Origin: Zavarzinella formosa DSM 19928
GTDB lineage: Bacteria; Planctomycetota; Planctomycetia; Gemmatales; Gemmataceae
Length of the DNA stretch: 41,265 nt
Direction: 5' to 3'
NCBI RefSeq assembly: GCF_000255705.1
Contig: NZ_JH636440.1
Span: forward strand, 1,000,723-1,041,987
The first letter of the stretch is position 1. Every line of letters starts with the position of its first letter. Below, piece by piece: positions 34,022 through 41,265 of the stretch. The notes under the pieces are model-generated. The model saw only the letters and a list, made by a program, of their open reading frames with translations, did not search any database and was not told where the DNA came from. The translations under genes were made by a program, and so were the position numbers.

Positions 34022-34249
34022 AAGGCACTAACCACAAAGACGCAAAGATCACACAAAGTTTCACAAAGAAAATCTAAAACAGAATAAGCAAAGGAAAGAC
34101 AAAAGCACACTGAGAGAAACACTGAAAAAGAATGTTTAATTGGTTTTCCTCGGCGATCTTCTGTCTTTCCTTTGCTTCTGTTTTTGCTCATGTCGTGTTT
34201 TCTTTGTGAAACTTTGTGTGATCTTTGCGTCTTTGTGGTTAGTGCTTTT
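34022..34249. repeat. Long inverted repeat C2
   Basis: The left arm 34022-34071 and right arm 34198-34249 are nearly perfect reverse complements (aaccacaaagacgcaaagatcacacaaagtttcac type, about 50 bases). A second, inner pair of arms lies at about 34081-34100 and 34162-34180. The whole is about 228 bases and fills the gap between the DUF1501 and DUF58 genes. It resembles C1 in its repeated (g)caaag words. Part of it is open in frame with the downstream gene, which misleads start choice. Confidence 0.85.
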
Positions 34250-34265
34250 TCCAAGAGTGCTATTC

Positions 34266-35153
34266 ATGCTCCCTTCCGAGCAAGCCAAGCAAGTTCGCCG
34301 GATTCGTCTGCTCGCCCGGCGGGCGGTGCAAACCCTTTTGGGCGGCGAGTATCAATCCGTCTTCAAGGGAAGCGGGCTGTCGTTCGATGAGGTCCGTGAG
34401 TATCAACCCGGCGATGACATCCGCACGATTGACTGGAATGTGACGGCCCGCATGGCGGCTCCGTTTGTCAAACGGTATGTCGAGGAACGGGAACTCACGG
34501 TTGTTATTGCCGCCGACATCAGCCACAGCCTGAGCTTCGGCACGGCAGGGATGGACAAGCGAATGGCGATGGCCGAGATCGCTGCCTTGGTCGCTTTCAG
34601 CGCGCTGGCCAACCGCGACCGGGTGGGGTTGCTGGCGTTTGCCGGGGATGTCGAGTTATATCTCCCCGCAACCCACGGAACGCGACATGCGTTGCGAATC
34701 ATCCGCGAAGTGCTGGACCGCCCGCCCGAACACCGGGGCACATCCATTGGCAAAGCCTGCGACTATCTGAGCGAAGTGCTGCCTCGCCGGTCGATTGTTT
34801 TCTTCCTCGGCGACTGGCAGGACACCGGCTACGAGGCATCGTTCCGGCTGCTGAGCCGCAAGCACGACCTGATTGCCGTGCGCGTGACCGACCCCCGCGA
34901 GTTGACGCTGCCGAACGTCGGGCTGGTCCGCTTCCAAGATGCCGAGACAGATCGGCCAGTGTTAATCGACACCCGCCGGGCCGATGTGCGGGAGGGCTTC
35001 GCCAAACAGGTGCAAGATCGGCGAAACGAATTCGACTTGCTGGCCAGATCCACGCAAACGGACGTGATTGACGTGGGCACCGGCGGCGACCATCTCGACG
35101 AACTGGTGCGATTCTTCCGGGCCAGGAACGCCCGCCGGAGACAGCGCCGATGA
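34266..35153 (+). CDS. DUF58 domain protein
   Basis: The start is ATG at 34266, because the frame upstream runs into repeat C2. The 295-residue product has the DUF58 signature LLGGEYQSVFKGSGLSFDEVREYQPGDDIRTIDWNVTARMAAPFVKRYVEERELTVVIAADIS. Then comes a von Willebrand-like fold with ADISHSLSFG and TDRPVLIDTRR. Members usually stand in MoxR-DUF58-(BatA/BatD) clusters and are thought to work with a MoxR AAA+ ATPase on metal or periplasmic complexes. No MoxR gene is in this window. The protein has no signal peptide, so it is cytoplasmic. It is coupled to the next gene by a 4-base overlap (ATGA). Confidence 0.93.
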   Translation: MLPSEQAKQVRRIRLLARRAVQTLLGGEYQSVFKGSGLSFDEVREYQPGDDIRTIDWNVTARMAAPFVKRYVEERELTVVIAADISHSLSFGTAGMDKRMAMAEIAALVAFSALANRDRVGLLAFAGDVELYLPATHGTRHALRIIREVLDRPPEHRGTSIGKACDYLSEVLPRRSIVFFLGDWQDTGYEASFRLLSRKHDLIAVRVTDPRELTLPNVGLVRFQDAETDRPVLIDTRRADVREGFAKQVQDRRNEFDLLARSTQTDVIDVGTGGDHLDELVRFFRARNARRRQRR

Positions 35154-36037
35154 CCACTCTCTTGTGCCTTGCGGCCATCATCGGGACCTCGCCCGCCTCG
35201 CTCCTCGAAACCCGGCGAACCGGCAACTTGGAAATCCGGGCGACGGCCGACATCGACACCGCCGAAATTCGACTCTCCGGTGAAGTGCGTTTGCGCCTCA
35301 TCGTCGAAGGGCCGACGCCGCTGGAAGTCACCCGGCCAAAACCGCTCCTGACGACCACCGGAACATGGCGGGTGCGCGAAGAGGGGTTGCCCCTGCGGGA
35401 GATCCTGCCGAACCAACGACAACGCTGGGTGATGGAATACCGCCTCTCCCCGCTCGTTCCCGGCGAGGCGACACCCATTTCCCTGAGCCCCCTGATTGTG
35501 CAAAGCGGCCCGCCGGACGACATCCAAATCGCTTGGAAGGAGTCGCTTCACATAAAAGTGACGACCACCATCAAAAAGCCAAATGCCGAAGATTTACGCC
35601 CCGTGACCGGCATCGAACAAACGCCCGACGACCCGACACCGCCCGCCTTGTTCGACCGCCGGTGGTGGCTCTTCGCCGCCGGTTTGCTGGCCTTGCTGAT
35701 CGTGGGAATCGACCAATACCGCCGTCGATCTCGGGATGTAATCGAGATTCTTGATGCCGCGTGGGCCGAGCGGCAAATGGCCGGAACCGCCGACCCGGAT
35801 CGGCTTGTTATCATCCTGCGGCAATTTTTAGAACACCGCTTGAACCAACCGTTCGCCGCCCGGACCTCGGCCGAACTTGCTGATGAGCTTCGGGGCATTC
35901 CTGAATGCCCGGTTGTGGAAGTCGAGGCTTTTTTGGAGATGTGCGACACCGCCCGCTTTTCGGGAACGACGGGTGATTCGATGGCGTTGCGCGAACAGTT
36001 GCGGGCAATTATTTTGGCGCTCACTCCCGTCGAATGA
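35150..36037 (+). CDS. BatD-like membrane partner of DUF58
   Basis: The ATG at 35150 overlaps the DUF58 stop and has CGGAG upstream. The 295-residue product begins with a leader-like helix (TLLCLAAIIGTSPASLLETRR) and an outside beta domain of about 160 residues (EIRLSGEVRLRLIVEGPTPLEV...PGEATPISLSPLIVQ). A membrane helix (about 178-195, WWLFAAGLLALLIVGIDQYRRR) and a cytoplasmic C-terminus of about 95 helical residues follow. The layout of beta domain, helix and helical tail recalls the BatD/oxygen-tolerance type proteins found beside DUF58. It probably forms a membrane complex with the DUF58 protein. The exact family was not confirmed. Confidence 0.8.
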   Translation: MTTLLCLAAIIGTSPASLLETRRTGNLEIRATADIDTAEIRLSGEVRLRLIVEGPTPLEVTRPKPLLTTTGTWRVREEGLPLREILPNQRQRWVMEYRLSPLVPGEATPISLSPLIVQSGPPDDIQIAWKESLHIKVTTTIKKPNAEDLRPVTGIEQTPDDPTPPALFDRRWWLFAAGLLALLIVGIDQYRRRSRDVIEILDAAWAERQMAGTADPDRLVIILRQFLEHRLNQPFAARTSAELADELRGIPECPVVEVEAFLEMCDTARFSGTTGDSMALREQLRAIILALTPVE

Positions 36038-36056
36038 GACTGTCACATCAGGGGTT

Positions 36057-36209
36057 AGTGCAAATTCAACAGATATTTTGCATGGAGACATTCAAGAGCC
36101 CCACTGCGTCAGCGGTGGGGGTGGCCGTCACACTTTGAAAACAACCCCCACCGCTGACGCAGTGAGGCTCTTGGGATCATTGGCAAATGGTGCTGCTTGA
36201 TTGTGCATT
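36057..36209 (+). repeat. REPIN-like element A, copy 4
   Basis: The arms are 36092-36121 and 36145-36174 around spacer 36122-36144 (tggccgtcacactttgaaaa caa). The right arm differs from the 30-base consensus at two positions (gtgAgg, and the last base). Flanks (gtgcaaattcaacagatattttgcat left; tggcaaatggtgctgcttgattgtgcatta right) match copies 2 and 3. It lies between the BatD-like gene and the VWA gene. Confidence 0.87.
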
Positions 36210-36307
36210 AAGAGCTGTTACGCCCAAGTTACAAGACCGCTCTCGCCTCCCGCTCGTCTTCAAGGGTAGGATAGCAATCAGTTTCAATTCCCAAGCGGGG
36301 GTTTCTC

Positions 36308-37438
36308 ATGTCAATGAAACGCATGTTCGGCGGCGCGCTGGCGGCCGTTCTGTTTACGGCGGCCATCAGCCCGGCGGCTCCGGTGGATATCAAGGGCAAG
36401 AAGCCGCAGGTGGAGGTGGTGTTCTGTCTGGACACCACCGGCAGCATGTCCGGCCTCATCGAGGGGGCCAAGCAAAAAATCTGGTCGATTGTCAATCAAA
36501 TCGCCAGCGGCCGACCCAACCCGGAAGTGAAGGTCGGGCTTGTCGCTTACCGGGATCGCGGGGATGCCTATGTCACGCAGGTGTATGACCTCACCACGGA
36601 CCTTGATGAAGTCCACAAGAACCTCAAAACCTTTGTCGCGGCCGGCGGGGGGGACACGCCGGAGAGCGTGAACCAAGCGTTGAACGATTCCGTGATGCGG
36701 ATCAAATGGTCCGACGAGAAGAACACCCTGCGGATCGTCTTCCTCGTCGGCGACGCCCCGCCGCACATGGATTACGCGGACGATGTGAAGTACCCGGACA
36801 CCTGCAAGCTGGCGGTCGAAAAGGCCATCATCATCAACACCGTGCAATGCGGCGGCGACCGCGAATGCACCAAAATCTGGCAGGACATTTGCGCCAAGGG
36901 GGGCGGTTCTTACGCCCAGATCGCCCAGAACGGCGGCGTGAAGGCCGTTGATACCCCGTATGACAAAGACTTGGCGGCGCTCAACACGAAGTTGCTGAAA
37001 ACCAACGTGTGTTACGGAACCGAAAAGGCCCAAGCCGATGGTTTGTTTAAGAACGCCAGCGCCTCCGCCCTCCCGGCCTCCGGGGGAGCCGCCGCCGACA
37101 GCGCCGGGTTCCGGGCCAAGCAAAGCCGCGTGGCCGCCAACGATCTGCTGGACGACCTGAAGGAAGGCAAGAAGAAACTCGACGAGATCAAAGACGCGGA
37201 ACTCCCCGAAGAACTCAAAAAGTTGAACAAGGACGAACTCGCCAAACATGTGGTGAAACTTCAAACCGAGCGAGACGACCTGAAGAAACAGGCCCTCGAC
37301 CTCGACAAGAAGCGGATGGATTTCATCAACAAGAAACTGGCCGAGGAAAAGGAAAAAGGCGACCAGAAAGACGGCTTCGACGGCCAGGTACTCGACATGC
37401 TCCGCAAACAGGCCGAGAAGGTAAACATCAAGTATTGA
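36308..37438 (+). CDS. Secreted von Willebrand factor A domain protein
   Basis: This 376-residue protein has a signal peptide (MFGGALAAVLFTAAISPAAPVD region) and a VWA domain starting VEVVFCLDTTGSMSGLIEGAKQKIWSIVNQIASG. The metal-binding MIDAS is DTTGSMS (about residues 42-48). Later blocks are FVAAGGGDTPESVNQALND and RIVFLVGDAPPHMDY. The C-terminal 100 residues form a charged coiled coil (KEGKKKLDEIKDAELPEELKKLNKDELAKHVVKLQTERDDLKKQALDLDKKR). It probably binds a partner protein outside the cytoplasm through the MIDAS. It follows the DUF58 pair and may belong to the same functional group. A good terminator stands just after the stop. Confidence 0.92.
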   Translation: MSMKRMFGGALAAVLFTAAISPAAPVDIKGKKPQVEVVFCLDTTGSMSGLIEGAKQKIWSIVNQIASGRPNPEVKVGLVAYRDRGDAYVTQVYDLTTDLDEVHKNLKTFVAAGGGDTPESVNQALNDSVMRIKWSDEKNTLRIVFLVGDAPPHMDYADDVKYPDTCKLAVEKAIIINTVQCGGDRECTKIWQDICAKGGGSYAQIAQNGGVKAVDTPYDKDLAALNTKLLKTNVCYGTEKAQADGLFKNASASALPASGGAAADSAGFRAKQSRVAANDLLDDLKEGKKKLDEIKDAELPEELKKLNKDELAKHVVKLQTERDDLKKQALDLDKKRMDFINKKLAEEKEKGDQKDGFDGQVLDMLRKQAEKVNIKY

Positions 37439-37464
37439 ACAAGTGACAAGTGTGATTCGTCAGG

Positions 37465-37502
37465 CAAGGACACGGTCAATCCGTGTCCTTGTTTGTTTTT
37501 CG
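37465..37502 (+). terminator. Classical rho-independent terminator
   Basis: A perfect 11-base-pair stem (37465-37475 with 37481-37491, caaggacacgg type), a 5-base loop (tcaat) and a T-rich tail (tttgtttttc) follow the VWA stop by 26 bases. It ends the VWA transcript. A longer frame upstream of the next gene would start inside it, which supports the start at 37585. Confidence 0.9.
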
Positions 37503-37584
37503 GAATCGTATCATCGAAGTTCTTTCAAACGACCTTCGGATGCGGTACGCTGGTCGGCGGTCACACACCGTTGAGGGACACATC

Positions 37585-39072
37585 ATGGCGACCCCGAATC
37601 GTCGGGAACTGCTGGCCACTGTGGCCGGGGCGGCGACGTTGCCCTTGTTTGCCGACGACAAACCCAAGGACAATCCGATCATTGCCGAGAACAAGCGGGA
37701 GGGCACGCTTGACTGGCAGCTTACCTATACGCGGGTTGATCCCAAGGCGCCGTTTCGCTCACGGATGATCGAGGGGTATGTTTCCAAGCAAAGCGTGTCG
37801 GCCGGGGAGGCGTTTGATTTCTTTGTCAGCGTCGATCCCGCCGGGCCGTTTCAAATCGACTTCTACCGGCTCGGCTATTACGGCGGCAAAGGGGGCCGGC
37901 ATGTCGCCACGCTTGGACCATTTGATGGCATCGTCCAGCCGACGCCGGAAGTGGGGCCGGCCCGGCTCCGGGAGTGTCAGTGGAAGAAATGCACGACGCT
38001 GGAAATCCCGAAGGACTGGCTCAGCGGTGTCTATGTGGGCAAGCTCTCGGCAACGAAGCACCGTTACCAAAGTTATGTGATCTTCATCGTCCGGGATGAT
38101 CGCAAAGCCGATTTGGTGTTCCAATGCAGCGACACCACCTGGCAGGCATACAACAAGTGGCCGGACAACCACTCGCTGTACACCAACGACCGCAAGGACG
38201 GCAAAGTCCTCTGTTCCGGCGTGAAAGCCAGCTTTGACCGGCCGTATGGCAAGTATGTGCAGATTTTCGACAACCCGCTATCGCAAGGAAGCGGCGAGTT
38301 TCTGCTGTGGGAATTCCCGTTCGCCTATTGGCTGGAAATGCACGGGTACGACATCTCATACATCTCCAATCTCGACGTGGCGACAACGCCGGCCACGCTG
38401 GCACGAGCGAAGGGCTTCCTCTCCGTCGGACACGACGAATACTGGAGCCGGCCGCAATACGATCATCTGCAATCGGCGATCAAGAACGGGTTAAATGCCT
38501 GCTTCTTCTCGGGCAATTCGGTCTGCTTTATCACCCCGTTCACGCCGGGCACGGATGGCAAACCCAACCGGGTGATCGAACGCGCCGGACGATATGGCGG
38601 CGTGCGCGAACGGGAAAAACCTTTCATGGTCGATCTCCCCGCCGAGGCGCCGAGCGAAGCCCTGTTGATCGGCGCCCAGACGGTGACCCCCTTCAATGGT
38701 TCCGGCGATTGGATCGTCACCAAGCCGGAGCATTGGATTTTTGAGGGGACCAAGATGAAAAAAGGGGATCGCGTCAAGGGACTCGTCGGCTGGGAGTTCC
38801 ACGGCGAACCGGCCGACATCCCCGGCTTGGAAGTGCTGGCCGAGGGGCCGACCTTCACCGGCGACGACCGGGAATCGCACTACACCACCACCATCTACCC
38901 CGGCCCGAAGGGGAATTTCGTCTTCAACGCTTCGACGATTTTCTGGGCGCAGGGCCTCTCCTCCCCGCCGGGCCACATGCCCCCCATCTCGCACCACGGC
39001 CGCCCGCAGGGCCCGGATGAGCGGGTGCAGCGGATCACCGCCAATGTGTTGAACAAGATTGTTCGCGGATAA
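37585..39072 (+). CDS. N,N-dimethylformamidase beta-subunit-like protein
   Basis: The ATG at 37585 follows GAGGG at 8 bases, giving 495 residues. The leader MATPNRRELLATVAGAATLPLFADD looks like a Tat-type signal (NRREL). The body matches the dimethylformamidase beta-subunit-like domain: PAGPFQIDFYRLGYYGGKGGRHVA, DWLSGVYVGKLSATKHRYQSYVIFIVRDDRKADLVFQCSDTTWQAYNKWP, SFDRPYGKYVQIFDNPLSQGSGEFLLWEFPFAYWLEMHGYDISYISNLDV, LSVGHDEYWS and HYTTTIYPGPKGNFVFNASTIFWAQGL. Only this part of that enzyme is present, with no alpha subunit. The true substrate is unknown. Its stop codon lies inside the start of repeat D. Confidence 0.88.
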   Translation: MATPNRRELLATVAGAATLPLFADDKPKDNPIIAENKREGTLDWQLTYTRVDPKAPFRSRMIEGYVSKQSVSAGEAFDFFVSVDPAGPFQIDFYRLGYYGGKGGRHVATLGPFDGIVQPTPEVGPARLRECQWKKCTTLEIPKDWLSGVYVGKLSATKHRYQSYVIFIVRDDRKADLVFQCSDTTWQAYNKWPDNHSLYTNDRKDGKVLCSGVKASFDRPYGKYVQIFDNPLSQGSGEFLLWEFPFAYWLEMHGYDISYISNLDVATTPATLARAKGFLSVGHDEYWSRPQYDHLQSAIKNGLNACFFSGNSVCFITPFTPGTDGKPNRVIERAGRYGGVREREKPFMVDLPAEAPSEALLIGAQTVTPFNGSGDWIVTKPEHWIFEGTKMKKGDRVKGLVGWEFHGEPADIPGLEVLAEGPTFTGDDRESHYTTTIYPGPKGNFVFNASTIFWAQGLSSPPGHMPPISHHGRPQGPDERVQRITANVLNKIVRG

Positions 39073-39266
39073 ACCGAAGAGAAGAGGATTCACCGCGGAC
39101 GAACCGAAGAGAAGAGGATTCACCGCAGAGGGCACAGAGGGCACGGAGATGAAAGACAGAGAAAAGAATTTGAGGTTTGCCTCTGTTTTTCTTCTCCGTG
39201 CCCTCTATGCCCTCTGCGGTGAATCCTCTTCTCTTTATTGTGCGGTGAATCCTCTTCTCTTTATTG
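39063..39266. repeat. Inverted repeat D with doubled arms on both sides
   Basis: The left side holds two tandem copies of a unit (gcgga[ta/cg]aaccgaagagaagagg attcacc type), followed by cgcagagggcacagagggcacgg. The right side is the reverse complement: ccgtgccctctatgccctctgcggtgaatcctcttctc and a second, shorter copy gcggtgaatcctcttctc. The first unit includes the last codons and stop of the preceding gene. The right side ends 15 bases before the gamma-glutamyltransferase start. Confidence 0.83.
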
Positions 39267-39281
39267 CAAGGAACTTTCCAT

Positions 39282-40952
39282 ATGCGTCTTGCCGCAGGTT
39301 TGCTGATGATGCTCACCTCCATTGTTTCAGCCCAAGAAAAGCCCGCATTCAAGGCCGGGCGGTCGGTCGTCATGGCGCCGCATGGCATGGTGGCGACCAG
39401 TCATCCGTTGGCGGCCCAAGTGGGGGTGGATATCCTGCGCAACGGCGGCAACGCCTTTGACGCAGCCATTGCCACCAGCGCCGCGATGGGGTTGATGGAA
39501 CCGATGTCCTGCGGCATCGGCGGCGACCTGTTCGCCATCGTCTGGGACGCGAAGACCCAAAAACTATACGGGTTACAGGCCAACGGCCGGGCGCCGATGG
39601 CCGCCACGCGGAAGTTGTTCGCGGATCGCGGACTGGACGAAATCCCGGCGACCGGCCCGCTGAGTTGGTCCGTGCCCGGTTGTGTCGATGGCTGGGACGA
39701 ATTGCGAAAACGCTTCGGCACGATGAATTTCGACAAGTTGCTCGCCCCGAGTATCGCTTATGCGGAAAAGGGTTTCCCCGTGCCGGAAGTGATCGCCGGG
39801 TATTGGAAGGGGGCCGAAGGCAGGCACCTGAAGGTTTATCTGCCCGACGGCCAGCACGCTCCGAAGGCCGGGGACATGTTCAAGAACCCCGTGCTGGCGG
39901 CCACTTATCGGGAGATCGCCACGAAAGGGCGGGATGCGTTTTACAAGGGAGATATCGCCGCCAAACTTGATGCCTTCTCCAAGAAACATGGCGGTTTGTT
40001 GACGGCCGACGATTTGGCGAAACACACCTCCACTTGGACGGAGCCGGTGAAGACCAGTTATCACGGTTACGACGTGTGGGAATTGCCGCCTCCCGGTCAG
40101 GGGATTGCGGCCTTGCAGATGCTCAACATTCTGGAGCCGTTCGACCTCAAAAAACTCGGCCCGGCATCGCCGGATTACTGGCATCTGCTCACAGAAGCGA
40201 AAAAGCTCGCCTATGCCGACCGGGCGAAATATTACACCGACCCGGAGTTTGCCAAAGTTCCCACGACCGAATTGATCGGCAAACCCTACGCGGACGAACG
40301 CCGCAAGTTGATTGACACCAAACACGCGATGAAACAAGTCCCCGCCGGGGATGCGAAGGTGGGCAAGGCCGACACGATCTATTTGTGCGTGGTGGACGAC
40401 CAGCGCAATTGCGTCTCGCTGATCCAAAGCAATTACTTCGGCTTCGGCTCTGGTTACGCCCCGGAAGCCCTCGGCTTCGCCCTGCAAAACCGCGGCACCC
40501 TTTTCTCGCTGGACGAAAATCATGCCAACCGGCTCGAACCGGGCAAGCGGCCGTTCCACACGATCATCCCGGCGATGGTCACCAAGGAAGGCAAACCCGC
40601 ATTCGTCTTCGGCGTGATGGGGGGCGACATGCAACCGCAGGGGCATGTTCAGGTGCTAATCAACATGCTGGACTTCGGCATGAATGTTCAAGAAGCCGGC
40701 GAGTTCCCCCGAGTGGAACACACCGGCTCCGCCACCCCGACCGGCCACCCCGGCGCCCCGACCGGCGGGACCATCCACGCCGAATACGGCATCCCCGAAA
40801 GCGTGGTGGCCGAGCTGTGCAAACGGGGCCACATCGTGGACCGCGTGAGAAAAAACGGCGGTGGCTATCAGGGCATCTGGATCGACCCGAAAACAGGCGT
40901 CCTGCAAGGCGGCAGTGAGGCAAGGAAGGATGGAATGGCGGTGGGGTATTAG
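39282..40952 (+). CDS. Gamma-glutamyltransferase-like protein
   Basis: The ATG at 39282 has AAGGAA at 7 bases and gives 556 residues with a signal peptide (MRLAAGLLMMLTSIVSAQEK). The family pattern is GGNAFDAAIATSAAMGLMEPMSCGIGGDLFAIVWD near the N-terminus. Mid-protein there is GGLLTADDLAKHTSTWTEPVKTSYHGYDVWELPPPGQGIAALQMLNILE. The autocleavage site is at ADTIYLCVVD (Thr365 as N-terminal nucleophile). It is followed by RNCVSLIQSNYFGFGSG and FGVMGGDMQPQGHVQVLINMLDFGMNVQEAGEFPR. The precursor should self-cleave at Thr365 into two subunits, outside the cytoplasmic membrane, and transfer or hydrolyse gamma-glutamyl groups. The lack of some classical residues (the site reads DT-I/V-Y-L) fits the cephalosporin-acylase/GGT-like branch. 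Confidence 0.93.
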   Translation: MRLAAGLLMMLTSIVSAQEKPAFKAGRSVVMAPHGMVATSHPLAAQVGVDILRNGGNAFDAAIATSAAMGLMEPMSCGIGGDLFAIVWDAKTQKLYGLQANGRAPMAATRKLFADRGLDEIPATGPLSWSVPGCVDGWDELRKRFGTMNFDKLLAPSIAYAEKGFPVPEVIAGYWKGAEGRHLKVYLPDGQHAPKAGDMFKNPVLAATYREIATKGRDAFYKGDIAAKLDAFSKKHGGLLTADDLAKHTSTWTEPVKTSYHGYDVWELPPPGQGIAALQMLNILEPFDLKKLGPASPDYWHLLTEAKKLAYADRAKYYTDPEFAKVPTTELIGKPYADERRKLIDTKHAMKQVPAGDAKVGKADTIYLCVVDDQRNCVSLIQSNYFGFGSGYAPEALGFALQNRGTLFSLDENHANRLEPGKRPFHTIIPAMVTKEGKPAFVFGVMGGDMQPQGHVQVLINMLDFGMNVQEAGEFPRVEHTGSATPTGHPGAPTGGTIHAEYGIPESVVAELCKRGHIVDRVRKNGGGYQGIWIDPKTGVLQGGSEARKDGMAVGY

Positions 40953-40972
40953 AGCGGATTATCAAAGCGGGT

Positions 40973-41130
40973 GTTTTTTTGTCGGTCCAACGGACCGATT
41001 AACATAGCCCAGCCCGAAAGGGCTGGGTCAACGAACCATCAAAACCGGCGGTCTGAAGGACCGATTATCAGTTCAAGGTCCGTCAGGGCCGCGAAGGGCC
41101 GAAAGCCCAAAGGTAACCGGTCCTTCAGAC
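40973..41130. repeat. Palindromic intergenic repeats after the last gene
   Basis: Several short inverted repeats follow the last gene: gtccaacggac, then agcccagcccgaaagggctggg (a strong hairpin), then gtctgaaggaccg at about 41051-41063 with its complement cggtccttcagac at 41118-41130. No frame with a good start is present. The hairpin after the gene may end transcription. Confidence 0.65.
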
Positions 41131-41138
41131 GAATGGCG

Positions 41139-41263
41139 CTTAGTTAAGGGCGAGACATGAAAAACTGGTTCACATTGGGTAATTTGGGAAGAAATTCGGC
41201 CTTAAAAACAGCCTCCCAGATTACCCAGTGTGAAGGCAATTTCAGCCCTCACCCTTAACTAAG
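41139..41263. mobile_element. MITE-like foldback element at the right edge
   Basis: The 12-base ends cttagttaaggg (41139-41150) and cccttaactaag (41252-41263) are perfect inverted repeats. Inside, the arms stay roughly 80% complementary over about 60 bases each (ttcacattgggtaatttggg against cccagattacccagtgtgaa). There is no coding potential. Size, terminal repeats and lack of a gene fit a miniature inverted-repeat transposable element. No target duplication could be checked because the window stops 2 bases later. Confidence 0.7.
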
Positions 41264-41265
41264 TG

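Noticed and set aside
34140-34265. An upstream extension of the DUF58 gene with a Cys/Phe-rich leader
   Set aside because: The extension is translated repeat C2. The ATG at 34266 begins right before conserved DUF58 sequence.
37483-37584. Longer start for the dimethylformamidase-beta-like gene
   Set aside because: It would begin inside a clear rho-independent terminator. The ATG at 37585 has a ribosome binding site and a Tat-like leader.

Overview
The window looks like chromosomal DNA of a planctomycete, most likely of the Gemmataceae type. Base composition is GC-rich by eye. The protein families are typical of that group: a DUF1559 prepilin-like protein, a DUF1549/DUF1553 cytochrome protein next to a DUF1501 protein, a PVC-type CxxCH haem protein, FG-GAP and PQQ-propeller secreted proteins, and a giant TPR protein. 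No rRNA, tRNA, CRISPR array, phage module or transposase gene was seen.

Layout. Position 1-53 holds the first codons of a minus-strand gene that leaves the window. 0.2-6 kb: a two-helix membrane protein, a DUF2784 membrane protein, a membrane-anchored patatin-like protein, a small lipoprotein followed by 5-formyltetrahydrofolate cyclo-ligase, and a DUF1559 protein. 6-9.6 kb: a 1135-residue secreted SGNH/propeller/cytochrome c fusion. 9.6-15 kb: a divergent alkyladenine-glycosylase-like protein, a probable polysaccharide O-acetylation pair (SGNH-like plus MBOAT), an alpha/beta-hydrolase-fold protein that has lost its nucleophile, and a stand-alone APS kinase. 15.2-17.1 kb: three plus-strand accessory genes (an AT-rich HEAT-like protein, an unknown, and an LRR/zinc-finger-like protein). 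17.2-28.5 kb: a minus-strand block of seven exported or membrane proteins. 28.7-29.6 kb: a DUF167 gene and a hicB-hicA toxin-antitoxin pair. 29.7-34 kb: the DUF1549/DUF1553 plus DUF1501 pair. 34.3-37.4 kb: a DUF58 protein, a translationally coupled membrane partner and a von Willebrand A protein. 37.6-41 kb: a dimethylformamidase-beta-like protein and a gamma-glutamyltransferase-like protein. Most products carry signal peptides, lipoboxes or membrane segments, so the window mainly serves the cell envelope.

The most unusual content is between the genes. Many gaps hold large palindromes. Four copies of one REPIN-like element (family A: two perfect 30-base arms, each itself a small hairpin, around a 23-base spacer, with conserved unequal flanks) lie at 3.6, 4.85, 32.4 and 36.1 kb. 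In the 32.4-kb copy the spacer is inverted relative to its flanks, which suggests that the arms can flip it. In two unrelated palindromes (3.6 kb and 39.1 kb) both arms carry matching duplications. Other palindromes are a perfect 54-base palindrome nested in an outer inverted repeat (22.4 kb), long arm-loop-arm repeats at 24.6 and 34.1 kb, and a MITE-like foldback at the right edge. Simple terminators are visible at 6.1, 18.0 and 37.5 kb.

All calls come from reading the sequence and recalling protein families. No database search was run.
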